Shown piece after piece: positions 26,762 to 35,471 of a stretch of DNA of 64,000 bases. A model generated the notes under the pieces. The model had not been told where the DNA came from and searched no databases. It saw only the letters and a program-made list of their open reading frames with translations. Made by a program: the position numbers and the translations under genes. The DNA comes from an uncultured Oscillospiraceae bacterium. GTDB lineage: Bacteria > Bacillota > Clostridia > Oscillospirales > Oscillospiraceae. Positions within the stretch are counted from its first letter, which is position 1. Each line of letters begins with the position of its first letter. Location: NCBI GenBank assembly GCA_934613505.1, contig CAKTTB010000001.1:62001-126000 (forward strand). Reading direction: 5' to 3'.

Positions 26762-28012
26762 ATGAAAGAAAAGAAGAAACTCAGTCTGCCCGCGTGGATA
26801 TTTATCGGTATGCTTGCCGGTATTGTCTTCGGCCTCATTTTCGCGTTCGCCGGTCTCGGCGATTTTACGACGGAGTGGATCAAGCCCATCGGCACGATCT
26901 ACGTCAACCTGCTGAAGTTCCTGGTCGTCCCGGTCGTCCTGTTCTCGATTGCTGACGGCGTCATCAGCCTGAAGGACCTCAAGCGCGTCGGCTCCGTCGG
27001 CGTCAAGACGTTTGTGTACTATATGTGCACGACCGCGCTGGCCGTCGTCATCGGCCTCGTGCTCGTCAACCTCTTCAAGGGCAGCTTCACCCCGCTGCCG
27101 TCCGCAGATCTGGGCGCTCTGGAATATGAAGCCAAGGAAGCTCCGTCCGTTATGCAGGTCATCGTGAACATCTTCCCGTCCAACCTGCTGCAGCCGATGG
27201 TCTCCTCCGACATGCTGCCGGTCATCGTCATCGCCATCTTCCTCGGCGCGGGCGTCCTGGCCGCCGGTGAGAAGGGCCAGAAGATCGCAGAGCTTATCAA
27301 CTGCATGGAAGAAGTCATCATGAAGATCATGATGATGATCATCAAGTTCACCCCGATCGGTGTCTTCTGCCTGATGACCAACGTCGTCGCCGTCAACGGT
27401 GCGGACATCATCGGTAAGCTGGCGCTCATCATCGGCGTTGCGTACCTCGGCTACATCGTGCACGTCGTGGTCGTCTACGGCCTGTCCGTCAAGTTCCTGT
27501 CCAAGATGAGCCCGATCAAGTTCTTCAAGGGTCTGGCTCCCGCCATGATCACTGCCTTCACCACCACGTCCTCCAACGCAACGCTCCCCGTCAACATCGA
27601 GTGCTGCAACAAGATGGGCGCGGAGCCTGAGATCAGCTCCTTCGTCCTGCCCCTCGGCGCGACGATCAACATGGATGGCACGGCCATCTATCAGGCGGTC
27701 TGCGCAGTCTTCATTGCCTGCTGCTACGGCGTTCAGCTGACGCTCGGCGATATGGCCATGATCGTTCTGACCGCGACGCTCGCTTCCATCGGTACCGCAG
27801 GTGTCTCCGGCGCGGGCATGATCATGCTGGCGATGGTTCTGACACAGGTCGGCCTGCCGGTCGAAGGCATCGCCATCATTGCCGGCGTCGACAAGATCTT
27901 CGACATGGGCCGTACGACTCTGAACATCACCGGCGACGCCACCTGCACCCTGTTCATCTCCCGCCTCGAGCGCGAGAAGGCCGCCAAGAAGGCTGTCAAG
28001 GCTACGAAATAA
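26762..28012 (+). CDS. Dicarboxylate/amino acid:cation symporter (DAACS family)
   Basis: 416 aa with the multi-span GltPh/DctA fold. Signatures: FLVVPVVLFSIADGV, the HP1 serine-rich tip TTTSSNATLP, the cation-site motif NMDGTAIYQ, and DMGRTTLNITGDA in the last helix, whose Arg/Asp/Asn positions contact substrate carboxylates. It takes up glutamate, aspartate or C4-dicarboxylates with Na+ or H+. AGGAGAAGG precedes the ATG. Flanking racemase and aspartate aminotransferase genes suggest an aspartate or glutamate substrate. Confidence 0.94.
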   Translation: MKEKKKLSLPAWIFIGMLAGIVFGLIFAFAGLGDFTTEWIKPIGTIYVNLLKFLVVPVVLFSIADGVISLKDLKRVGSVGVKTFVYYMCTTALAVVIGLVLVNLFKGSFTPLPSADLGALEYEAKEAPSVMQVIVNIFPSNLLQPMVSSDMLPVIVIAIFLGAGVLAAGEKGQKIAELINCMEEVIMKIMMMIIKFTPIGVFCLMTNVVAVNGADIIGKLALIIGVAYLGYIVHVVVVYGLSVKFLSKMSPIKFFKGLAPAMITAFTTTSSNATLPVNIECCNKMGAEPEISSFVLPLGATINMDGTAIYQAVCAVFIACCYGVQLTLGDMAMIVLTATLASIGTAGVSGAGMIMLAMVLTQVGLPVEGIAIIAGVDKIFDMGRTTLNITGDATCTLFISRLEREKAAKKAVKATK

Positions 28013-28030
28013 TAGACGTATTTCACAGAA

Positions 28031-28057
28031 AAAGCCCGCCGCAAGGCGGGCTTTTTT
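28031..28057 (+). terminator. Terminator of the symporter gene
   Basis: GCCCGCC, GCAA loop, GGCGGGC, then TTTTTT. Confidence 0.9.
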
Positions 28058-28077
28058 ACGTGAATGACAGAGTTTGC

Positions 28078-28106
28078 TTGCTTTTCATGCCGGAACGCGG
28101 TATACT
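28078..28106 (+). promoter_or_regulatory. Promoter of the aminotransferase gene
   Basis: TTGCTT (28078-28083), 17-nt spacer, TATACT (28101-28106). Confidence 0.6.
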
Positions 28107-28189
28107 GAAATCAGGCTGACAGCGACGCTGCAGCAGGCGGCCTCTGCCCGTGTCAGCTGACGATAAGAAGATGAAAGGAACATATCAGA

Positions 28190-29467
28190 ATGAGTACTGC
28201 ATATCAGGATCTGACCCCTGCACAGCTTCACGAGGAGTACGCGGCTGTCAAGGCGCAGTTTGATGCGCTGAAGGCAAAAAATCTGAAGCTCAATATGGCC
28301 CGCGGCAAGCCCGGCAAGGAACAGCTGGATCTTGTCTCCGATATCCTGACAGTCCTTTCCAAGCCCGAGGACTGCGTCTCGGACGGCATTGACGCCCGCA
28401 ACTACGGCGAGCTGTCCGGTCTTCCGGCCGCCAAGAAGTTCTGGGCCGAGATCCTCGGCTGCAAGCCGGAGGAATGCTTTATCGGCGGCAACGCGTCGCT
28501 GACGCTCATGTACGATCTGGTTTCCAAGGGCTATACCCACGGCCTGCGCCACTCGGAAAAGCCGTGGTGCAAGCTCGACACGGTCAAGTGGCTCTGCCCC
28601 GCGCCGGGCTATGACCGCCATTTCAAGATCACCGAGTCCTTCGGCTTCGAACTCATCACCATCCCCATGACCCCGACCGGCCCGGATATGGACAAGGTCG
28701 AAGAGGCCATCAAGGATCCGGCTGTCAAGGGCATGTGGTGCGTGCCAAAGTATTCGAACCCCGACGGCATCGTCTATTCGGATGAGACCATCCGCCGCAT
28801 CGCGGCCATGAAGCCCGCCGCGCCCGATTTTGCGCTGATGTGGGACAATGCCTACTGCATCCACGAGTTTGACGGCGATTTCGTCCCGTTCGACGATATC
28901 CTGACGCTCTGCCGCGAGGCAGGCAACCCGGATATGGTCTATGAGTTTGCCTCCACGTCCAAGGTCACGCTGCCCGGCGCTGGCGTCTCCGTCATGGTCA
29001 CGAGCGAGGACAATCAGGCGTATTTGCAGAAGCTCATCGGCATCCAGACCATCTCCTATGACAAGGTCAACGCCCTGCGCCACGTGCGCTATCTTAAGGA
29101 TAAGGCGCACACGCTGGAGCTCATGAAGAAGCACGCGGCGATCCTGAACCCGAAGTTCCAGTGCGTTCTGCGCCATCTGGACACGACCATCGCGCCGCTC
29201 GACATCGCGTCGTGGCAGCGGCCGAAGGGCGGCTATTTCGTCTCGGTCAATACGGCCCCCGGTCTTGCAAAGCGCACACTGGCGCTGTGCAAGGAGGCGG
29301 GCGTGGTCATGACCGGCGCGGGCGCGACGTTCCCGTATGGCCGCGATCCGCAGGATTCCAACATCCGCATTGCCCCGTCCCTGCCGCCCGTCGAGGAGCT
29401 GGAGCAGGCGATGGACATTTTCTGCACCAGCCTGCGTCTGGCCGCGCTGGAGCAGAAGCTGCAGTAA
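28190..29467 (+). CDS. Aspartate aminotransferase, MocR-like type (PLP-dependent)
   Basis: 425 aa. It is related to the Aminotran_MocR group of aspartate aminotransferases (as in Corynebacterium AspT). N-terminal LNMARGKPGKEQLDLVSDIL, GGNASLTLMYDL for PLP phosphate binding, CVPKYSNPDGIVYS, DNAYCIHEF, and the Schiff-base Lys near 258 in FASTSKVTLPGAG. It transfers the amino group of aspartate to 2-oxoglutarate. The gene stands alone between terminators and is convergent with the ABC exporter gene. Confidence 0.9.
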   Translation: MSTAYQDLTPAQLHEEYAAVKAQFDALKAKNLKLNMARGKPGKEQLDLVSDILTVLSKPEDCVSDGIDARNYGELSGLPAAKKFWAEILGCKPEECFIGGNASLTLMYDLVSKGYTHGLRHSEKPWCKLDTVKWLCPAPGYDRHFKITESFGFELITIPMTPTGPDMDKVEEAIKDPAVKGMWCVPKYSNPDGIVYSDETIRRIAAMKPAAPDFALMWDNAYCIHEFDGDFVPFDDILTLCREAGNPDMVYEFASTSKVTLPGAGVSVMVTSEDNQAYLQKLIGIQTISYDKVNALRHVRYLKDKAHTLELMKKHAAILNPKFQCVLRHLDTTIAPLDIASWQRPKGGYFVSVNTAPGLAKRTLALCKEAGVVMTGAGATFPYGRDPQDSNIRIAPSLPPVEELEQAMDIFCTSLRLAALEQKLQ

Positions 29468-29483
29468 GCAAATATAAAAAATC

Positions 29484-29520
29484 CCCGGCGCGCTGGTTTT
29501 AAGCGCGCCGGGATATTTTT
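29484..29520. terminator. Two-way terminator between convergent genes
   Basis: CCCGGCGCGCT (29484-29494) and AGCGCGCCGGG (29502-29512), with TATTTTTT on the + side and a T-containing run on the minus side. Confidence 0.85.
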
Positions 29521-29527
29521 TGCAGTC

Positions 29528-31276
29528 TCAGGCCAGCAGGTTCTGCGTGCGGCAGAGATCGGCGTAAATACCACCCTTTTTGAGCAGTTCCTCGTTCGTG
29601 CCATGCTCCGCAATGCGGCCGTCGGCGATCACAAGGATCTCACCGGCTGCGCGGATGGTGGACAGGCGGTGGGCGATGATGAGCGTGGTGCGGTTTTTGG
29701 CCAGCTCGTCGAATGCATGCTGAATTTTTGCCTCCGTCAGCGTGTCCAGCGCGCTCGTGGCCTCGTCCAGAATGAGGATGGGCGGGTTTTTGAGGAAAAT
29801 GCGCGCGATGGAGATGCGCTGCTTCTGTCCGCCGGACAGAAGCGTGCCGCGCTCGCCGACATAGGTGTCAAAGCCGTCGGGCATGGCCATGATGTCGTCG
29901 TAAATTTCCGCGCGCTTTGCTGCGTCGATGATCTCATCCATAGTCGCATCCGGCTTGCCGTAGCGGATGTTTTCCAGAATAGAGTCGGCGAACAGGAAAA
30001 CATCCTGCTGCACGATGCCGATCGAGCGGCGCAGGCTCGTCTGCGTGACGCTGCGCACGTCGTGGCCGTCGATGCAGATGCTGCCGCCGGTCACGTCGTA
30101 AAACCGCGGGATCAGCTGGCAGAGCGTGCTCTTGCCGCCGCCGGACGGGCCGACGATGGCAACGGTCCTGCCCGCCGGGACGCTCAAAGACACGTCATGC
30201 AGGACTTCCGGATCGTCCTCATAGGAGAAGCTGACGTCGCGGATGGTGATCTCGCCGCGCACATGCGTGAGCGGCTGCGCGTCCGGTGCGTCCTGCAGCT
30301 GCGGCGCGGTGCGCATGATCTCCAGAAAGCGGGCAAAGCCCGCCGTGCCATTGGCAAACAGCTCAGAGAAGTTCGCGAGCTTCCGGATGGGGTTCACGAA
30401 GGACGTGATATAGAGCGTGAACGTCAGAAGATCGACGGTGTCCATCCGGCCGGCCATGATGAGTGCACCGCCCACGGCCACGACCGCGACCGACAGCGCG
30501 CTCATGAAAAACTCCATGACGGCCATGAAAATGCCCATTTCCCTGTAGAACATCTTTTTGGAGGTCTTGTAGATATCGTTGGAATGGCGGAATTTGTCCT
30601 CCTCGACCCACTCGTTTGCAAAGGCCTTGGCCGTGCGCATGCCGGACAGGGCAGATTCAATGTCGGCGTTGATGGCACCGACTTTTTTCTTGACGCAGAC
30701 CGATGCAACGCTCATGGCTTTGCGGCGGGAGAAGACCACGGCGATAAACACCGGCAGCAGCAGCGCAACCACGAGTGTCAGCCGCCATTCGATCGTCGCC
30801 ATGACGATGAGCGCGCCGACGATGGTTACGGCGGAGATGAACAGGTCCTCCGGGCCGTGGTGAGCAAGCTCGGTGATCTCAAACAGGTCGGTCGTCATCC
30901 GGCTCATGAGCTGGCCGGTGCGGTTGCGGTCAAAGAACTCAAAGCCAAGATCCTGAATATGGCGGAACAGGGCAGAGCGGATATCGGCTTCCACGCGGAT
31001 GCCGAATGTGTGACCCAGGTAGGTAATGATGTAATACAGCACCGACCGCAGCACGTAGGCCGCGAGGACGATCCCCATGAGCAGGAAGAACGTGCCGAAC
31101 GCATTCTGCGGCAGCAGCGTCCGCATGGCGTAGCGCGAGAGGATCGGATAGGCCAGATCGACCAGCGCGACGATGAGCGCACAGACCATATCCAGAAAAA
31201 ACAGGCCGCGGTGCGGCTTGAAAAAGGACAGGAAGATGGAAAAGCCGGACTTGCTCCGGTACTGTTCGGTCGTCAT
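29528..31276 (-). CDS. ABC exporter, fused membrane and ATPase domains (MsbA-like)
   Basis: 582 aa half-transporter. Six membrane helices in residues 1-320, then the ATPase domain: Walker A VGPSGGGKST, Q-loop GIVQQDVFLF, signature LLSGGQKQRISIARIFL, Walker B ILILDEATSALD, H-loop IIAHRLSTIRAA. It would work as a homodimer exporting lipids, drugs or peptides; there is no C39 peptidase domain, so leader-peptide processing is not expected. It is transcribed from its own promoter, divergent from the pseudouridine synthase gene. Confidence 0.93.
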   Translation of the reverse strand: MTTEQYRSKSGFSIFLSFFKPHRGLFFLDMVCALIVALVDLAYPILSRYAMRTLLPQNAFGTFFLLMGIVLAAYVLRSVLYYIITYLGHTFGIRVEADIRSALFRHIQDLGFEFFDRNRTGQLMSRMTTDLFEITELAHHGPEDLFISAVTIVGALIVMATIEWRLTLVVALLLPVFIAVVFSRRKAMSVASVCVKKKVGAINADIESALSGMRTAKAFANEWVEEDKFRHSNDIYKTSKKMFYREMGIFMAVMEFFMSALSVAVVAVGGALIMAGRMDTVDLLTFTLYITSFVNPIRKLANFSELFANGTAGFARFLEIMRTAPQLQDAPDAQPLTHVRGEITIRDVSFSYEDDPEVLHDVSLSVPAGRTVAIVGPSGGGKSTLCQLIPRFYDVTGGSICIDGHDVRSVTQTSLRRSIGIVQQDVFLFADSILENIRYGKPDATMDEIIDAAKRAEIYDDIMAMPDGFDTYVGERGTLLSGGQKQRISIARIFLKNPPILILDEATSALDTLTEAKIQHAFDELAKNRTTLIIAHRLSTIRAAGEILVIADGRIAEHGTNEELLKKGGIYADLCRTQNLLA

Positions 31277-31307
31277 GACAGATACTCCGTTTCTTTATTC
31301 TGGTGCT

Positions 31308-31336
31308 ATTATATCGGGTGTTCCGGAGAAAAGCAA
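31308..31336 (-). promoter_or_regulatory. Promoter of the ABC exporter gene
   Basis: Minus strand TTGCTT (complement 31331-31336), 17-nt spacer, TATAAT (complement 31308-31313). Confidence 0.75.
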
Positions 31337-31340
31337 GCCG

Positions 31341-31369
31341 TTGCACGGGCTGGCTTTTTCTGATAAAAT
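31341..31369 (+). promoter_or_regulatory. Promoter of the first RluA-like gene
   Basis: TTGCAC (31341-31346), 17-nt spacer, TAAAAT (31364-31369). It lies back to back with the minus-strand promoter at 31308-31336. Confidence 0.65.
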
Positions 31370-31393
31370 AGGAGAAAAGCGAGGGGATGCATT

Positions 31394-32044
31394 ATGATCG
31401 GGATTCTGAAGGAAACGGATCGGCTCATCATCTGCGTCAAGCCGGTCGGCGCGGCGTCGCAGGGCGAAGATGCAGGGGCCATGCCGCAGCTGCTTGCCGC
31501 GCAGCTGGGCTGCGCGGTCTATCCGGTCCACCGGCTCGATCAGGCGGTCGGCGGCGTGATGGTCTATGCGAAGACGGCGCAGGAGGCTGCCCGCCTGACG
31601 CAGCAGATGGGGCAGGGCGGCATGCAGAAGACATATCTGGCCGTGCTGACCCATTGCCCGGCGGAGCGCGCGGGCGTGCTGGAGGATCTTCTGTACCACG
31701 ACCGCATGAAAAACAAGACCTATGTGGTAAAGCGGCCGCGCGGCGGCGTGAAGTATGCGCGGCTGCGCTATGAGATCGTATCGGAGCGGGACGGTCTGAG
31801 CCTGGCCCGCGTGCAGCTGGAGACCGGCCGCACGCACCAGATCCGCGTCCAGTTTGCATCCCGCGGCTGCCCGCTGCTGGGTGACGGGAAATACGGCGGC
31901 AGCGACAACCACTGCACCTGCGCGCTCTGGTCCTACCGGCTGACGCTCTGCCTGCCCGGCGGAAAATCCGAGACCTTCACCGCTAACCCGCCGGAGAGAT
32001 TCCCATGGACAGAGCTTTTTTACGAAGGAGAAAGGAATAAGTAA
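31394..32044 (+). CDS. RluA-family pseudouridine synthase (copy 1)
   Basis: 216 aa. The catalytic Asp (about residue 49) is in VHRLDQAVGGVMVYAKT, the RluA-type HRLD motif. Later GRTHQIRVQFASRGCPLLGD is the conserved C-terminal motif. There is no S4 domain. It converts uridine to pseudouridine in rRNA or tRNA; the site cannot be inferred. A second synthase of nearly the same length and plan is encoded at 42349. The stop codon lies inside a palindromic repeat. Confidence 0.9.
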   Translation: MIGILKETDRLIICVKPVGAASQGEDAGAMPQLLAAQLGCAVYPVHRLDQAVGGVMVYAKTAQEAARLTQQMGQGGMQKTYLAVLTHCPAERAGVLEDLLYHDRMKNKTYVVKRPRGGVKYARLRYEIVSERDGLSLARVQLETGRTHQIRVQFASRGCPLLGDGKYGGSDNHCTCALWSYRLTLCLPGGKSETFTANPPERFPWTELFYEGERNK

Positions 32045-32138
32045 TCGTGAAGAGTGAATAGGCGTGGTGTTGGCTTTGCCAGCGATTTGAAGTGTGCCGC
32101 TCTGCGGCACACCGCACTTATTCACGTTTCACTCTTAC
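32041..32138. repeat. Imperfect inverted-repeat element
   Basis: Left arm 32041-32069 (GTAATCGTGAAGAGTGAATA...) pairs with right arm 32110-32138 (...TATTCACGTTTCACTCTTAC), with a perfect inner stem TGTGCCGC-TCT-GCGGCACA (32093-32111). The whole can fold as one long hairpin. Its left end overlaps the pseudouridine synthase stop, so it may also end that transcript. Confidence 0.6.
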
Positions 32139-32153
32139 TTTTTACTTAGTGTG

Positions 32154-32303
32154 TATCTGAAAACTCCCAACGCACCCGGACAGCGGGGCTTTTTGCGGTG
32201 CGCTGCGTCATTTTTCCTTGAAATACGTCAGTATTCCTGCGAAAAAATGTCTTGCTCAGCGCAAAAATTTCTCACTGCCGGTCACATTGGGAGTTTTCAG
32301 ATA
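32154..32303. mobile_element. MITE-like element with terminal inverted repeats and TA flanks
   Basis: TCTGAAAACTCCCAA (32156-32170) and TTGGGAGTTTTCAGA (32287-32301) are perfect 15-bp terminal inverted repeats, each bordered by TA on the outside. The roughly 116 bp between them also pair partly (GCGCTG...AAATAC against GTATT...CAGCGC), so the whole folds into a long hairpin. No coding sequence is inside. TA borders fit the IS630/mariner type of target duplication; no such transposase is in the window. Confidence 0.6.
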
Positions 32304-32308
32304 TACCC

Positions 32309-32348
32309 TAACAAAAACAGGCACGCAGCTGCGTGCCTGTTTTTGTTA
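32309..32348. terminator. Perfect 40-bp palindrome at the end of the MacB-like gene
   Basis: TAACAAAAACAGGCACGCAG is followed at once by its reverse complement, ending TTTTTGTTA. It ends in T runs in both directions and overlaps the stop codon of the minus-strand gene. It should act as a terminator. Confidence 0.8.
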
Positions 32349-33476
32349 AATTCCGCCTTTGATATAATGCTCCTGCTTTTTTTCTTCCACGCGTGTCTCG
32401 ATGGCGTGCGCGGCCTTGTACGCGGCCTTGCGCGTCTGGCTGGTCACGAACCGGACCAGAACGATGACAAGGCACACGGCCGGCATGAGCGCGAGAAGCG
32501 CGGCCAGCGCCAGATACAAAGCCGCATAGCTCTCCAGCATGCGTGCGGCGTTTTCCCAGTAGGGATAGACCACGCCGCTCGTCGTCATCACGCGCTTGCC
32601 GAAGCTGCCGATGACGGAGATCAGGCTCGTGAGCGAGAAGCGCCCTGTGTTCTGCACGACGGCGCCGGAGCCGATCGGGAAATTGTTGGCGACAAGGCCC
32701 TTGGCAAAGCCGGAGACCGGATCGGGAAGCACGATCTCATAGCAGTCGATGGGCAGCTCCGACAGGGCGTTCAGCGCGTCGTAGCTCATGAAGATCATCG
32801 CCTGCGAGCCGCTGCTGCCGGACGAGGACGAAGCGTCCGCCGTCGTGGCCAGCGCCGCGTTGCTGGCAAAATCGGATTCCCGGTCGACGACGCCTGCGAC
32901 GGGGAACGTCTTGCCGCCGATGGTGACCTCCATCCCGGCCACATCGCTGCTGCCGAAGAGGGTAAAGGCCGTCTGCGCGTCGAGGACGACGCGATCCGCC
33001 ATGTAATCCTCGGCCGTCAGATAGCTGCCGGACAGCAGCGGCAGCGGGTGGAACAGGAAGAAGTCGCCGCCCACGCCAATGGCCGTGACCGTCAGCTTGC
33101 CGGGGGACGTGCCGGAGGCGGACAGGCTGGTGCGGCCGCTGTAGGCGTCGGTGTAGAGCTTGCCGCCCTCGGGCGCTTCCATGGAGTTCTGGACGAACTG
33201 TTCTTCGAGCGTCATGCGGAACGAGCGGACAGAGTCCAGCGTCAGCTTGCCGTCGACCGGCAGGAACGCGGACACCTGCGCGAAGCGCTCGTCGCTGTCT
33301 CCGCGCCAGACATCGGCAGCCGCCTGCGTCGGGAGCGTATCGCAGGTCCTTGCGAGCATGACCCAGCAGAAGCCGGACAGCGCCGCCTGAATGAGGCACG
33401 CGATCAGCAGAACCAGCCGGTATCCATGTAATCTCGGCAGCCGGTGCTGCCGTTCAAACCGCCCGCGCCGTCTCAT
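32346..33476 (-). CDS. MacB-like permease, shortened
   Basis: 376 aa. One membrane segment near residues 19-42, a large extracytoplasmic region resembling the MacB periplasmic core domain (LLSGSYLTAEDYMADRVVLD... and TIGGKTFPVAGVVDRES), and one more segment near 319-346, then a charged 30-residue tail. Standard MacB/LolC/FtsX-type permeases have four helices, so the last two are missing. It overlaps the HlyD-like gene by 4 nt and is the last gene of the block. It lacks an ATPase partner nearby. It may be an adaptor-bound extracellular sensor rather than a working permease. Confidence 0.7.
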   Translation of the reverse strand: MRRRGRFERQHRLPRLHGYRLVLLIACLIQAALSGFCWVMLARTCDTLPTQAAADVWRGDSDERFAQVSAFLPVDGKLTLDSVRSFRMTLEEQFVQNSMEAPEGGKLYTDAYSGRTSLSASGTSPGKLTVTAIGVGGDFFLFHPLPLLSGSYLTAEDYMADRVVLDAQTAFTLFGSSDVAGMEVTIGGKTFPVAGVVDRESDFASNAALATTADASSSSGSSGSQAMIFMSYDALNALSELPIDCYEIVLPDPVSGFAKGLVANNFPIGSGAVVQNTGRFSLTSLISVIGSFGKRVMTTSGVVYPYWENAARMLESYAALYLALAALLALMPAVCLVIVLVRFVTSQTRKAAYKAAHAIETRVEEKKQEHYIKGGI

Positions 33477-35458
33477 CCGTTATCGGCGAGCCGGACCTGC
33501 TTGCCGGCTTCTACGGGCTTGTTGCTGGTGGTGATGATGAAATCGCCGGCGCTGATACCGGAGACGGCGGCGGACTTGTCGTCGCGCGCCAGCTCCTGCA
33601 CGGTGACGCGGGTGGCGATATAGCGGCTGCCGAGCGGCGAGTTCTTCGATTCGAGCACGTAGACGAACTTGCCGTTCGAATCCTCGCGCAGGCCGGACAG
33701 CGGGACGAGGGCGTCATAGTTGGCGCTCTTCTGGCCGATGGAGAGCGTGATGTTCTGACCAGCCTGCACGTCGCCCGTGAGCGTGAAGACGAGCGTGCGA
33801 TTGCCGGAGGTCTGGGAGTTTGTGATCTGGTCGAGCGTCGCGACGGCGTCGCCGCCCCAGAAGTTGACCAGCTCCGCCGTGTCGCCGACCTTGACCTTCT
33901 TGGCCTGCTCGCCGGTGACGTCGATCTTGACGGTGAAGCCGCGGTCCGTCACGCTGATGGTGGCGAGCGGCTGCTCGTCGCCGCCGATGGACTTACCCGC
34001 GGAAGCATTGACCGATTCGATGGTGCCGCTGACGTTGGCCTTGACCTCGACCTCATCGGCATTCTCGCGGAGCTTGGCGACTTCCTCCTGCTTTTTCTCG
34101 ATGGCCTTCTTCGAGGCGGCCATATCGACGGATGAGGAATCGCCGAGATTCTGCTTGAACACAAGATCCTCGAGCGCCTGCTTGGTGGATTTTACGGTCT
34201 CTGCTGCGCTGGACGCATTGGAGAGCTTATCGACAGCGGCCTGCTGGTCGGTGATCTGTGCGTTAAGAGAAGAGATCTGCTGATCGAGACTTTTAATGGA
34301 ACGCTCGTAATTGCCGACAATCGTCTTGGCGCTGCTCATTTCGCTGTTGGCAGCTGCAATCTTGTCGTTGACAGTGGCAACCTGCAGGTTGTTTTCCAGT
34401 TCAACCAGACCGGTAGTTACCCGATATCCGTTATTGGACAGGCCTCCATAGTAGAAGGGATACAGCGCATCATACGCAGTCCAGTATTCCTGCACCTGCT
34501 GTGAAAGATCGTCGTCTGCGTAAGTGTTGAGGGCATATCCATCTTCGGTGCTGCCTTGGCTGGGAGAACTGGGCTTGGAAGAGCCACCACTTCTGATTCG
34601 TGCAATCATGGCAGCTTCACTTTTACGGCACTCCTGCATGATGGAGGTGTCGTTATCACAAATCGAGCAGAAGGTACTGAATGTACTTTCGTAGAGCGTA
34701 ATATTTGTGATGTACTCTTTCAGACCTTTGATTACGTCAATTTCAGCCTGAATGCTGCTTGCACCGGTAACACTGGTATTGGAGACCTTCAGTGAGGAAA
34801 GAAGCTTCTCTTTCTCCGCTTCCAATGACTTTATCGTTGTCTCATGCTCAGTCACGATGGCCTGTGCATCGGCGTATTCCTTTTCTGCTTTCAGCTTCGT
34901 CAACTGGTTGTCCAGAGAGGTTTTCTCCGTCTGGAGGTCTTTCAGCCTGGCGTCGGCGGCGGCTTTCTGGCTGGCCAGCTGGCTGGCGTCCATGGTGCTG
35001 TACTGCCGGTAGATGGCCAGCGCTTCGTTATACGCGTCCTTGGCCTTCTGCACGTCGTAGTTTTCCTGTGCGGCGCTGTTGCCGGCGTCGATCAGGCTCT
35101 TGTCATAGCTCTGCTGGAGGGAATCGAGATCCGATTCCGCCTGCTTCAGCTCGTCCGAATCCTCTGCTTCCAGCACAAAGAGTGTATCGCCGACGTTGAC
35201 GGCCTGGCCGGTCTTGACCAGAACGCTTGCGACCTTGCGGGTCTGCTTGATCGTGACGTTATAGACCTCGCTGGCCTCGACGGTGCCGGTGCCGCGGATG
35301 CGGGCGTTGATGGCGCCGGAGGCGGCCTGCTGGGCGGCGACCTCGGGCAGGGAGGCGTTCATAATCGTCTTGGAGAAGAAGGTCAGCACCAGCAGCACCG
35401 CCAGAAAGATGATGGCGGCGGTTTTGACCCATTCGCGTTTTCTAACACTGTTTTCCAT
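33473..35458 (-). CDS. HlyD-family (periplasmic adaptor-like) membrane fusion protein
   Basis: 661 aa, long for the family. A single N-terminal anchor (about 12-33), then a lipoyl/barrel-sandwich half (VEASEVYNVTIKQTRKVASVLVKTGQAVNVGDTLFVLEAED), a coiled-coil region from about 75 to 490, the returning lipoyl half (VEVKANVSGTIESVNASAGKSIG), and a C-terminal beta-barrel/membrane-proximal part. An extra segment at about 275-370 holds CSICDNDTSIMQEC and a Ser/Pro/Gly-rich linker. The middle of the gene is AT-richer than its ends. Such proteins bridge ABC exporters to the outside. It is 13 nt downstream of the MalG-like gene. Confidence 0.85.
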   Translation of the reverse strand: MENSVRKREWVKTAAIIFLAVLLVLTFFSKTIMNASLPEVAAQQAASGAINARIRGTGTVEASEVYNVTIKQTRKVASVLVKTGQAVNVGDTLFVLEAEDSDELKQAESDLDSLQQSYDKSLIDAGNSAAQENYDVQKAKDAYNEALAIYRQYSTMDASQLASQKAAADARLKDLQTEKTSLDNQLTKLKAEKEYADAQAIVTEHETTIKSLEAEKEKLLSSLKVSNTSVTGASSIQAEIDVIKGLKEYITNITLYESTFSTFCSICDNDTSIMQECRKSEAAMIARIRSGGSSKPSSPSQGSTEDGYALNTYADDDLSQQVQEYWTAYDALYPFYYGGLSNNGYRVTTGLVELENNLQVATVNDKIAAANSEMSSAKTIVGNYERSIKSLDQQISSLNAQITDQQAAVDKLSNASSAAETVKSTKQALEDLVFKQNLGDSSSVDMAASKKAIEKKQEEVAKLRENADEVEVKANVSGTIESVNASAGKSIGGDEQPLATISVTDRGFTVKIDVTGEQAKKVKVGDTAELVNFWGGDAVATLDQITNSQTSGNRTLVFTLTGDVQAGQNITLSIGQKSANYDALVPLSGLREDSNGKFVYVLESKNSPLGSRYIATRVTVQELARDDKSAAVSGISAGDFIITTSNKPVEAGKQVRLADNG

Positions 35459-35471
35459 TTCTCGTTTCCTT

